Assembly: GCA_023427705.1 (NCBI GenBank)
Contig: JAEZAL010000180.1
Span: forward strand, 1-13,607
Reading direction: 5' to 3'
Source of the DNA: Bacillota bacterium
Lineage (GTDB): Bacteria > Bacillota > Clostridia > Clostridiales > Clostridiaceae
DNA: 13,607 nt
The notes beneath the pieces were generated by a model, which was not told where the DNA came from, made no database searches, and was given only the letters and a program-made list of their open reading frames with translations. Made by a program: the position numbers and the translations under genes. Shown piece by piece: positions 7,450 through 13,488 of the stretch (positions within the stretch are counted from its first letter, which is position 1; each line of letters opens with the position of its first letter).

Positions 7450-7920
7450 TTATAACTTTATATGACAGTATCCATTTGGATTTTTCTTTAAATATTTTTG
7501 ATGATATTCTTCAGCTTTATAATAATTAGTTAAAGGGACTACTTCTGTAACTATCTTTTTTTCGTAATTCTTTTGATTTTCTTCTTTACTTTTTAATATA
7601 GTATCTAAATCACTTTCATCTATGTAATATATTCCTGTTCTATATTGACTTCCTACATCAGGACCTTGCCTATTTAAAGCAGTTGGATCTACTATAGACC
7701 AATATTCTTTTAGTAAGTTTTCTAAAGATAAAATATGTTCGTCATATTCAACTAAACAAACTTCAGCAAAATAAGTATTTTTATAGCATACATCTTCATA
7801 AGTTGGATTTTCAGTTCTTCCATTAGCATATCCAACCTCTGTAGATACAACTCCATTTATTCTAGATAAGAATTCTTCAACTCCCCAAAAACAGCCACCA
7901 GCTAAAACAATTTTTTTCAT
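7450..7920 (-). CDS. msrA: Peptide methionine-S-sulfoxide reductase MsrA
   Basis: A 156-residue cytoplasmic repair enzyme that reduces the S-epimer of methionine sulfoxide in proteins and free methionine, recycled by thioredoxin. The N-terminal GGCFWG carries the nucleophile C10, with F11 and W12 forming the methyl pocket. GPDVGSQYRTGIYY carries the conserved Asp and Tyr. C152 in the C-terminal YCHIKL is the likely resolving cysteine. The usual GHAE block reads YFAE, so the glutamate (E53) is kept but the histidine is replaced by phenylalanine; I recall this in other clostridia, and it should not abolish activity. The start is supported by AAGGAGAG just upstream. It lies 72 bases downstream of the DUF4230 gene and may share its transcript or use its own promoter. 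Confidence 0.95.
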   Translation of the reverse strand: MKKIVLAGGCFWGVEEFLSRINGVVSTEVGYANGRTENPTYEDVCYKNTYFAEVCLVEYDEHILSLENLLKEYWSIVDPTALNRQGPDVGSQYRTGIYYIDESDLDTILKSKEENQKNYEKKIVTEVVPLTNYYKAEEYHQKYLKKNPNGYCHIKL

Positions 7921-7961
7921 ATTATCACTCTCCTTAATATATGGTTTATTATTTTTCTTAT

Positions 7962-7967
7962 ATTATA
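7962..7967 (-). promoter_or_regulatory. Possible -10 for msrA
   Basis: The minus strand reads TATAAT here, about 45 bases before the msrA start, but no clear -35 is present at 16-18 bases. The region is very AT-rich, so a chance match is possible. Confidence 0.28.
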
Positions 7968-7992
7968 CATCTAAAATATAGATTAACCATAT

Positions 7993-8634
7993 TTATTTAA
8001 AGGAGATATTGATATTTATATCATTTCCAATAATTTTTTCTAATAAATTTGTAAGGGATATCTTAGAACTATAAATAGCTTTTTCATAAATATCTTTTTG
8101 ATTAAGAGTTTCCTCAAAGCTTTTATATACATTTTTCTGAATTGCTTCAAACTCTTCTGATGTAAGCATTATTTCTCCAAACCTTAAAAGGCCATTAGAT
8201 GAATCCTCATAAATAGTTTTTTCTCGTATAATATCTATAGTAAATATTTGAGGATTAGGAATAGTGATATCAATAATATTATTATTTTTATCTACAATTA
8301 TATCTTCTTCCTTTATGTTTGATAAATCTATAAAGAAAGAACAGTTAGCAAAAAACTTAATTCTTTTGTATTTTTGAAAAATCTCTAAATTCCCCCAACT
8401 TTTATCTATAGTTATACTCTTAGATAGTTCTATTTCTAGGGGGATTATTTTACTAGTATTTCTTATTTCTTTAATTAAATTTTCTTCTTCAGTTATCGAT
8501 AATATTTCATCTTGTTTTGAAGAATTTATCATATTAATCTTAAAAACAAATATAATTATAGAAAGAAAAAGCAACGTAATAAACGTAACCTTAATGATTC
8601 TTTTTAGTCTTTTAAAGAATTTTGAAATAATCAT
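7993..8634 (-). CDS. DUF4230 family membrane-anchored protein
   Basis: The 213-residue protein has a basic N-terminus (MIISKFFKRLKRIIK), one transmembrane helix at about 15-32, and a mostly extracytoplasmic remainder. The body matches the pattern I know for DUF4230: a beta-rich part with FFIDLSNIKEEDIIVDKNNNIIDITIPNP, where DLS and IPNP are the landmarks, then a long helical tail with aromatic and acidic positions (about 155-200). The function of the family is unknown. The start has AGGAGA at normal spacing. It is followed by msrA on the same strand and divergent from the tandem GNAT gene. Nothing in the sequence ties it to sulfoxide repair beyond adjacency. Confidence 0.75.
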   Translation of the reverse strand: MIISKFFKRLKRIIKVTFITLLFLSIIIFVFKINMINSSKQDEILSITEEENLIKEIRNTSKIIPLEIELSKSITIDKSWGNLEIFQKYKRIKFFANCSFFIDLSNIKEEDIIVDKNNNIIDITIPNPQIFTIDIIREKTIYEDSSNGLLRFGEIMLTSEEFEAIQKNVYKSFEETLNQKDIYEKAIYSSKISLTNLLEKIIGNDININISFK

Positions 8635-8761
8635 AATATCTCCTAAATAAATAATAATATTAATTATATGAAGAATTATTTATAATAATGAAGATAATTA
8701 ATTTTTACATATAGATTAATTAGTATAATATAAAATATTGTGTAAATTGTGCTTTTATCGT

Positions 8762-8776
8762 TATAATAGATATAAT
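8762..8776 (+). promoter_or_regulatory. Tandem TATAAT boxes before the GNAT gene
   Basis: Two perfect TATAAT hexamers occur at 8762-8767 and 8771-8776, nine bases apart, 32-46 bases before the ATG at 8808. The best -35 for the first is TTGTGT at 8738-8743 (18-base spacer), which is weak. This is the only likely promoter site for the GNAT-glcT pair. The rest of the divergent gap (8635-8737) is AT-rich with nothing else I can support. Confidence 0.42.
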
Positions 8777-8807
8777 AGTAAACATATTCAACTTAGGAGA
8801 TAGTATT

Positions 8808-9746
8808 ATGAAGGAAAATAAAGAAATAACCATAGAATTAGTTAAAGGTAGTCTCAATGATTATATAATAAAAGATAAAGATAATATCTTTATAGGAAGG
8901 TTTACTATAGTTGAACTAGATAAGGATAATAAAAGGTGTAATATTAAACTTAAGTTTTTTAAGGATGATAAACAGAACTTATTAAGAGAGAGTATATTAA
9001 GTATACTAAGGGCTATCTTTAAGGATGGAACAATTTATAAGGCTAATATATTGGTAGATGAAAATATAAATTATAAAGTGTTCTTAGATTTAGGTTTTAC
9101 CTTAGAAGGTATATTAACAGAGAATATTTTTATTAATGGAATATTTTTAGATGAATTAAGCTTTGGAATTAATAGAAGTGAGTTTAATAGTAAACAAAGA
9201 AATTATATTGTCAATTTAAAGGGAAAAAGAATAACTTTAAAAAGTTTTACTCCTGACTGTGCAGAGGAATTATTAGAGTATTATATTAGAAATAAAGATC
9301 ACTTAAGTTGCTATGAACCTACTAGAGATAATAGTTTTTATACAATTGAAGCCCAAAAAGACATACTGTTTGAAAGTTATAAAAATTTAATGAGTGGTAC
9401 TGGAGTTGATTTGGGTATTTATAAGGACAACCAGTTAATAGGTAAAATAAAAATATCTAATATAGTATATGGAGTATTTAAAAGTGGAATTGTTGGATAT
9501 TCTTTAGACAAAGAATATCAAGGCAATGGATATATGACAGAAGCTTTAAATTTAATATTAAGATATGCAGAAGATGAACTTGAGCTTCATAGATTAGAAG
9601 CTTCAATCTTAACTGATAATAGTAAATCGAAGTCAGTACTTATAAGATGTGGATTTAAAGAAGTTGGACTAAATGAGAAATATTTATTTATAAATGGTGC
9701 TTGGAGTAATCATATTACTTTTTATAGAATATTAGAAAGGGTTTAA
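8808..9746 (+). CDS. Tandem GNAT acetyltransferase (degenerate N-domain, RimJ/RimL-like C-domain)
   Basis: The 312-residue protein joins two GNAT domains. The C-terminal one (about 136-310) is RimJ/RimL-like: GKRITLKSFTPDCAEELLEYY opens it, and EYQGNGYMTEAL (236-247) is the acetyl-CoA loop with QGNGY, followed by HRLEASI and SVLIRCGFKEVG. The N-terminal half (about 6-125) ends like a GNAT (VFLDLGFTLEGILTENIFINGIFLDE), but the expected acetyl-CoA loop is absent, so it is probably a non-catalytic partner domain. The substrate is unknown: a ribosomal-protein N-terminus, a small amine or an antibiotic are all possible for the family. It has an AGGAGA site eight bases before the ATG. glcT follows after 28 bases and is likely co-transcribed. 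Confidence 0.82.
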   Translation: MKENKEITIELVKGSLNDYIIKDKDNIFIGRFTIVELDKDNKRCNIKLKFFKDDKQNLLRESILSILRAIFKDGTIYKANILVDENINYKVFLDLGFTLEGILTENIFINGIFLDELSFGINRSEFNSKQRNYIVNLKGKRITLKSFTPDCAEELLEYYIRNKDHLSCYEPTRDNSFYTIEAQKDILFESYKNLMSGTGVDLGIYKDNQLIGKIKISNIVYGVFKSGIVGYSLDKEYQGNGYMTEALNLILRYAEDELELHRLEASILTDNSKSKSVLIRCGFKEVGLNEKYLFINGAWSNHITFYRILERV

Positions 9747-9774
9747 TTTTAGAATAGGTAGAGGTGAACATTGT

Positions 9775-10635
9775 ATGGGAGAAATAATATTAAATAATAA
9801 TGCAAAAGTGGTAAAGTCTTTTAATAATAATATACTACTTGTAAGGGAAAAGGGAAAAGAAAAGATATTATTTCAAAAGGGAATAGGTTTTGGTAAAAAG
9901 CCAGGAGATTTAATAGAAAAAGGAATAGTAGTAGAAAAAGTATTTGTAATTGAAGATAAAGAAAATCAAAGAAACTTTAATGAAATATTAACTAGGGTAG
10001 ATTCAAAATTAATAGTATTAGTAGAAGAGTTAATAGCAGAGATTACTGATGAATTAGGAGAGGAATTAAATGAAAATATACATATTGGATTAGTAGATCA
10101 TTTATTCTATGCTATAAGAAGATTGGAAGATAATGAGGAAATTCAGAATCCTTTTCTAGTTGAAATAGAAACACTTTACGGTAGAGAATTTGGTATGGCA
10201 TGTAGGCTTTCAAATAGAATAAAAGATGAATTAGGAGTAGAAATACCAGAAGGCGAAAAAGGATTTATAGCGCTTCATATTCATTCAGCTAGAAATAATG
10301 GTAAACTATCAAATACTATAAAGTATAGTTTTTTAAGTAATTCAATAATAGAGCATGTTGAAGATAGATTAAAAATAATAATAGATAAGAAATCATTAGA
10401 TTATGCTAGATTTTTAACTCATATAAGATTTGCTATTGAAAGAATAATGACAGATAATCCAATAAAAAATGATTTGGTAGATGTTATTAAAGAAAAATAT
10501 AGACTATCCTATAAGATTGCTGAAGAAACTAGAGCTATAATTTGTAAGGTTCTTGATATTAACAAAATATCAGAAGATGAGTTGGCTTATTTAGCTATGC
10601 ACATAGAAAGATTTAGAGTATCATTAGATAAATAA
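9775..10635 (+). CDS. glcT: GlcT/LicT-family PTS transcription antiterminator
   Basis: A 286-residue BglG-family RNA-binding antiterminator. The N-terminal CAT domain (about 6-60) includes KVVKSFNNNILLV and ILFQKGIGFGKKPGD, which bind the RAT hairpin as a dimer. PRD1 (about 70-175) carries H109 (LVDHLFYAIRR) and H168 (IALHIHSA). PRD2 (about 180-286) carries H216 (FLTHIRFAIER) and H276 (YLAMHIERF). These four histidines are the PTS-controlled phosphorylation sites in the family. AGAGGTGA (9760-9767) supports the start. GlcT rather than LicT/SacY is favoured because the only RAT-like hairpins seen lie before the nearby PTS IIA (11390-11419) and IICB (11584-11613) genes and resemble the Bacillus ptsG RAT. 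It lies 28 bases after the GNAT gene and ends at a long terminator. Confidence 0.9.
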   Translation: MGEIILNNNAKVVKSFNNNILLVREKGKEKILFQKGIGFGKKPGDLIEKGIVVEKVFVIEDKENQRNFNEILTRVDSKLIVLVEELIAEITDELGEELNENIHIGLVDHLFYAIRRLEDNEEIQNPFLVEIETLYGREFGMACRLSNRIKDELGVEIPEGEKGFIALHIHSARNNGKLSNTIKYSFLSNSIIEHVEDRLKIIIDKKSLDYARFLTHIRFAIERIMTDNPIKNDLVDVIKEKYRLSYKIAEETRAIICKVLDINKISEDELAYLAMHIERFRVSLDK

Positions 10636-10637
10636 CA

Positions 10638-10689
10638 AATGTGGTACTGAGCTTTGAAATAAATATTCAAAGTTCAGTACCACATTTTT
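10638..10689 (+). terminator. Long terminator between glcT and the PTS IIA gene
   Basis: A 21-pair stem forms between 10638-10658 (AATGTGGTACTGAGC...) and 10666-10686, with one G-U pair and a seven-base loop. A T run (10685-10689) follows. The genes on either side converge, and the stem is symmetrical enough to act on the minus strand as well, though that side has a poorer T run. Confidence 0.88.
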
Positions 10690-10696
10690 ATATTAT

Positions 10697-11224
10697 TTAA
10701 ACTTCAAAGTTAACAACTGTAGTTTTTCCAGCAACAACTTCTCCACTTTCAACAGGAGTAATTGATTTAGCTGCATCAACATTTGTTATTAAAACAGGTG
10801 TTGCAAGTGATAAACCTTTGCTTAATATAAAGTCTCTGTCTATCTTAATTAAAGGAGTACCAGCCTTAACTTTTGTTCCTTGTTCTACTAATTGTTCAAA
10901 ACCTTCTCCATCAAGTGAAACAGTTTCTAATCCTATATGAACAAGTATTTCTAGGCCATTTTCTAATGTCATAGCAAATGCATGCTTAGTCTTAAAAATT
11001 AGAGTAACTTCTCCATCAGCTGGTGCAACAACCATATTGTCTTCAGCCATTATAGCCATTCCATCTCCTGCTAACTTTTCAGCAAAAACTGGATCAGGAA
11101 CTTGTGATAAAGGCATTGCTTTACCTGAAACAGGAGCAACAAGAATATTTGGATTAATATTTGTAGCTACAGTTTGTTCATTTTTTGAATCTGAGTTAAA
11201 TAAATTTTTGAAAAACTTAAACAT
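10697..11224 (-). CDS. crr: PTS glucose-type IIA protein (Crr family)
   Basis: A free-standing cytoplasmic IIA of 175 residues that passes phosphate from HPr to a IIB domain. Features are ILVAPVSGKAMPLSQVPDPVFAEKLAGDGMAI, then KTKHAFAM with H81 and ILVHIGLETVSLDGEGF with H96. H96 is the phosphorylated histidine and H81 its partner (H90 and H75 in E. coli IIA-Glc). The start is set at 11224 (MFKFFKN) because AGGGAA lies just upstream; an in-frame ATG at 11254 would have its AAAGG directly against the start codon, which is unworkable. It is divergent from the IICB gene, which lacks a IIA domain, so the two proteins should form one transporter. Expression should depend on antitermination at 11351-11419. 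Confidence 0.93.
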   Translation of the reverse strand: MFKFFKNLFNSDSKNEQTVATNINPNILVAPVSGKAMPLSQVPDPVFAEKLAGDGMAIMAEDNMVVAPADGEVTLIFKTKHAFAMTLENGLEILVHIGLETVSLDGEGFEQLVEQGTKVKAGTPLIKIDRDFILSKGLSLATPVLITNVDAAKSITPVESGEVVAGKTTVVNFEV

Positions 11225-11228
11225 AGTA

Positions 11229-11247
11229 TTCCCTGAATAATCAGGAA
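11229..11247 (-). promoter_or_regulatory. Hairpin covering the crr ribosome binding site
   Basis: On the minus strand TTCCTGA and TCAGGGAA face each other across a four-base loop, with one bulged G. AGGGAA is the proposed binding site for the start at 11224, so the site is partly buried. The stem is short and may melt easily. Confidence 0.4.
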
Positions 11248-11281
11248 TCCACATCCTTTCTAATTCATATTTTTATGGACA

Positions 11282-11351
11282 TAGTATTTATATCTATAGT
11301 ATTTATTAATTTAATATAATAAATACGTATACATATATAGATATAATACTA
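11282..11351 (-). repeat. Large AT-rich inverted repeat in the crr leader
   Basis: GTATTTATTA (11299-11308) is the perfect inverse of TAATAAATAC (11317-11326). Outside it, 11282-11298 pairs with 11336-11351 with a single bulge, while 11327-11335 loops out. The result is a hairpin of about 26 pairs between the leader terminator and the start codon. No T run follows. It may stabilise the mRNA or mark a cleavage site; function is not shown. Confidence 0.6.
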
Positions 11352-11352
11352 A

Positions 11353-11399
11353 TAAAAAATAAAAGGCACAAGTCCATATATACTTTAGGGACTCATGCC
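11353..11399 (-). terminator. Conditional leader terminator of crr
   Basis: On the minus strand GGCATGAGTCC (11389-11399) pairs with GGACTTGTGCC (11365-11375), 11 pairs with G-U wobbles, around a 13-base loop. The T-rich run is TTTT, A, then TTTTTT (11364-11354). Its 5' arm overlaps the last ten bases of the RAT hairpin, so the two structures exclude each other. Confidence 0.87.
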
Positions 11400-11419
11400 T
11401 GATTAAACAGTAACACGTC
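11390..11419 (-). promoter_or_regulatory. GlcT-type RAT antiterminator hairpin before crr
   Basis: The 30-nt element reads, 5' to 3' on the minus strand: outer stem GAC, left loop GTGTTA, upper stem CTG, apex TTTAAT, CAG, right loop GCATGA, outer stem GTC. This is the two-stem, two-internal-loop shape of a ribonucleic antiterminator. From memory it is close to the Bacillus subtilis ptsG RAT. It begins essentially at the predicted transcription start and overlaps the terminator arm. Confidence 0.85.
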
Positions 11420-11426
11420 TAGTATG

Positions 11427-11456
11427 ATTATATATATACTTGTTAACAAATGTCAA
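11427..11456 (-). promoter_or_regulatory. Sigma-A promoter of crr
   Basis: On the minus strand a perfect TTGACA (11451-11456) is separated by 18 bases from a perfect TATAAT (11427-11432). The start should be near 11420, placing the RAT at the very 5' end of a leader of about 195 nt. Confidence 0.83.
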
Positions 11457-11524
11457 TAAATAATAGAAAAAATATGAAAATGAATTAGCATATGATATTT
11501 CTTATAAAAATTTAAAAAAACATA

Positions 11525-11553
11525 TTGAAAACAATAACATAAGATGGTACAAT
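11525..11553 (+). promoter_or_regulatory. Sigma-A promoter of the IICB gene
   Basis: TTGAAA (11525-11530) is followed after 17 bases by TACAAT (11548-11553), with an extended -10 TGG just before it. The start should be near 11560, about 24 bases before the RAT. The two divergent promoters are about 70 bases apart (11457-11524), and I see no further clear operator in that gap. Confidence 0.78.
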
Positions 11554-11583
11554 TGTCATGTAATAAAAAATTGTATGAATTTA

Positions 11584-11613
11584 GGCGTGTTATCAATTAG
11601 TTGAGCATGAGCC
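11584..11613 (+). promoter_or_regulatory. GlcT-type RAT antiterminator hairpin before the IICB gene
   Basis: The element reads outer stem GGC, left loop GTGTTA, upper stem TCAA, apex TTAG, TTGA, right loop GCATGA, outer stem GCC: 30 nt, the same length as the crr copy. Both internal loops are identical to that copy, while the outer stem changes from GAC/GTC to GGC/GCC and the upper stem also changes with pairing kept. This covariation is strong evidence of a shared RNA target. Confidence 0.85.
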
Positions 11614-11657
11614 GAAGAGGATTTTATAGATTTATAATATCCTTTTCGGTTTTTTTT
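11612..11657 (+). terminator. Conditional leader terminator of the IICB gene
   Basis: CCGAAGAGGAT (11612-11622) pairs with ATCCTTTTCGG (11639-11649), with one G-U pair and further A-U pairing possible inside the loop. Eight Ts follow (11650-11657). The first two bases are also the end of the RAT, and up to five RAT bases could extend the terminator stem, so RAT binding should block it. Confidence 0.9.
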
Positions 11658-11719
11658 GTTTTCGGTATCATTCTATATTTGCTTAAATTTGTATAAAATT
11701 TTAAGGAGGAATTATAATT

Positions 11720-13156
11720 ATGATGAAGTATCTTCAAAGATTAGGAAAATCATTAATGCTTCCAGTTGCAGCACTTCCAGTTGCAAGTATCCTAATGGGT
11801 ATAGGTTACTGGATTGACCCATCAGGTTGGGGTGCTAACAACGTAATAGCTGCTTTCTTATTAAAAGCAGGTGGTGCATTAATAGATAACATGGCAATCC
11901 TATTTGCTATCGGGGTAGCAGTTGGGATGTCAGATGACAACGATGGAACAGCTGGACTTGCTGGTTTAGTTTCATGGCTTGTTATTACAACAGTATTAAG
12001 CACAGGTGCTGTTGCAATGTTCAAAGGTATTGATGTTGCAGAAGTGCCAGCAGCATTTAGTAAAATCCAAACTCAATTCGTTGGTATACTTTCAGGTTTA
12101 ATTGGAGCAACATGCTACAATAAATTTAAAGGAACTAAGTTACCAGATGCTTTAGGTTTCTTTAGTGGTAAGAGATCAGTTGCAATAATGACAGCATTAG
12201 CTTCATTAGCAGCAGCATTAGTATTATTCTTTATATGGCCAGTAGTTTACAATGCACTAGTATCATTTGGTAAGGCTATTGTTTCTACAGGAGCTATTGG
12301 ATCAGGTATCTATGCATTCTTTAACAGATTATTAATTCCATTTGGATTACACCATGCACTTAACTCAGTATTCTGGTTCGATGTTGCTGGAATTAACGAT
12401 TTAGGAAACTTCTGGGCTGGAACAGGTACTCAAGGTGTAACAGGAATGTACATGACAGGATTCTTCCCAGTTATGATGTTTGGTTTACCAGCAGGAGCTT
12501 TAGCTATGTATCATACTGCTAAAGATAATAAGAAGAAGGCTGTATATGGATTATTATTAGCAGCTGCTTTATCTTCATTCTTTACAGGAGTTACAGAACC
12601 ATTAGAATTTGCATTCATGTTCTTAGCTCCAGGACTATATGTAGTACATGCTGCTTTAACAGGTGTATCTGCTGTAATTACTACTTTATTACCAGTAAGA
12701 GCTGGATTTAACTTCAGTGCTGGTTTAGTTGACTGGGTATTAAGCTTTAAAGCACCAATGGCGGAAAATCCACTTTGGTTAATACCAATAGGTTTAGTAT
12801 TTGCAGTACTTTACTATGTAGCATTCAGATTTGTAATCACTAAATTCAACTTAAAAACTCCAGGTAGAGAAGATGAAGATGAATTAAGTGAAAACACTAC
12901 AATTTCTGGCGATATGAATGAATTAGCTAAAGCTTATATTAAAGCTTTAGGTGGAGCAGAAAATATCGTATCAGTTGATAACTGTGTAACAAGATTAAGA
13001 TTAGGAGTTAAAGATAACTCTATAATAGTAGATAAAAATTTAACAGCTTTAGGTGCTAGAGGTGTTATAAGACCAGGAAAAGGCAATATCCAAGTAATAG
13101 TTGGAACAAATGTACAATTTGTAGCTGATGCAGTAAAAGCTGAATTAAAAAAATAA
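11720..13156 (+). CDS. PTS IICB transporter, glucose/N-acetylglucosamine family (NagE-like)
   Basis: A 478-residue membrane protein with a IIC channel (about 1-380) and a C-terminal IIB domain (about 400-478). It begins YLQRLGKSLMLPVAALPVA and contains LIDNMAILFAIGVAVG, FNRLLIPFGLHHALN, GMYMTGFFPVMMFGLPAGAL and FTGVTEPLEFAF, all hallmarks of the glucose/GlcNAc IIC family. The linker KFNLKTPGREDE precedes IIB, whose VDNCVTRLRL carries the phosphorylated cysteine. The short region after the first helices and the overall pattern look closer to E. coli NagE than to Bacillus PtsG, so GlcNAc is a good candidate and glucose remains possible. There is no IIA domain; the divergent Crr protein should supply it. 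GGAGG (11705-11709) is ten bases before the ATG at 11720. Confidence 0.92.
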   Translation: MMKYLQRLGKSLMLPVAALPVASILMGIGYWIDPSGWGANNVIAAFLLKAGGALIDNMAILFAIGVAVGMSDDNDGTAGLAGLVSWLVITTVLSTGAVAMFKGIDVAEVPAAFSKIQTQFVGILSGLIGATCYNKFKGTKLPDALGFFSGKRSVAIMTALASLAAALVLFFIWPVVYNALVSFGKAIVSTGAIGSGIYAFFNRLLIPFGLHHALNSVFWFDVAGINDLGNFWAGTGTQGVTGMYMTGFFPVMMFGLPAGALAMYHTAKDNKKKAVYGLLLAAALSSFFTGVTEPLEFAFMFLAPGLYVVHAALTGVSAVITTLLPVRAGFNFSAGLVDWVLSFKAPMAENPLWLIPIGLVFAVLYYVAFRFVITKFNLKTPGREDEDELSENTTISGDMNELAKAYIKALGGAENIVSVDNCVTRLRLGVKDNSIIVDKNLTALGARGVIRPGKGNIQVIVGTNVQFVADAVKAELKK

Positions 13157-13164
13157 ATCAATAT

Positions 13165-13196
13165 AAAAGGTGAAGAAGTTGTTTCTTCACCTTTTT
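13165..13196 (+). terminator. Intrinsic terminator after the IICB gene
   Basis: AAAAGGTGAAGAA (13165-13177) pairs with TTCTTCACCTTTT (13183-13195) around a five-base loop, and the T run continues through 13196. It insulates the PTS gene from the rRNA operon. Confidence 0.9.
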
Positions 13197-13372
13197 ATTT
13201 GTATTAAATAGCATAATAATAAGTTTCTTTTTAGATTTAATATTAAATAATTAAGTTAACTTACCCTGGTGTATCAATAATAGTAATATGTTGAAATTTG
13301 GAGAATAAAGCAGAAAATAATCTATATTTCTTTATAATATTCCATTAATAAAAAGACTATTGTGTATATAAG
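13197..13372. other. AT-rich gap between the PTS gene and rRNA promoters
   Basis: No gene of believable size is seen. Two perfect palindromes occur, ATTTAATATTAAAT (13235-13248) and TAAGTTAACTTA (13252-13263). In DNA this AT-rich they could be chance, but the second contains GC bases and may be a protein site. An upstream activating role for the rRNA promoters through A-tracts is possible. Confidence 0.3.
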
Positions 13373-13381
13373 TGTTAAGAT
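13373..13381 (+). promoter_or_regulatory. Candidate upstream rRNA promoter P1 (extended -10)
   Basis: TGTTAAGAT is an extended -10 whose TAAGATAAG continuation is the same as in P2 at 13477-13485. It has no clear -35. A small hairpin, TCTCG (13385-13389) with CGAGA (13394-13398), follows the expected start. Confidence 0.4.
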
Positions 13382-13453
13382 AAGTCTCGTTCCCGAGAGA
13401 AACAAGCAAAAAGGAACAAATCAAAAAAAGATTTAAAAAAAAGTCGAAAAATG

Positions 13454-13482
13454 TTGACAAATAAATCTTTAAATGATAAGAT
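13454..13482 (+). promoter_or_regulatory. rRNA operon promoter P2
   Basis: A perfect TTGACA (13454-13459) is separated by 17 bases from TAAGAT (13477-13482), with an extended -10 TGA before it. The start should be near 13489. Strong -35, extended -10 and the leader that follows fit a highly expressed rRNA promoter. Confidence 0.75.
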
Positions 13483-13488
13483 AAGGAA

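Noticed and set aside
11037..11240. Open frame on the plus strand of 67 codons
   Set aside because: It is a shadow of the crr gene on the other strand and has no supporting signals.
11806..12024. Open frame on the minus strand of 72 codons
   Set aside because: It lies wholly inside the IICB gene, whose protein is clearly real.
12934..13161. Open frame on the minus strand of 75 codons
   Set aside because: It is antisense to the IIB domain; the region is explained by the PTS gene.
13235..13263. Two perfect palindromes as possible operators
   Set aside because: They are short and AT-rich with no nearby gene to control except the rRNA promoters, so chance cannot be excluded.
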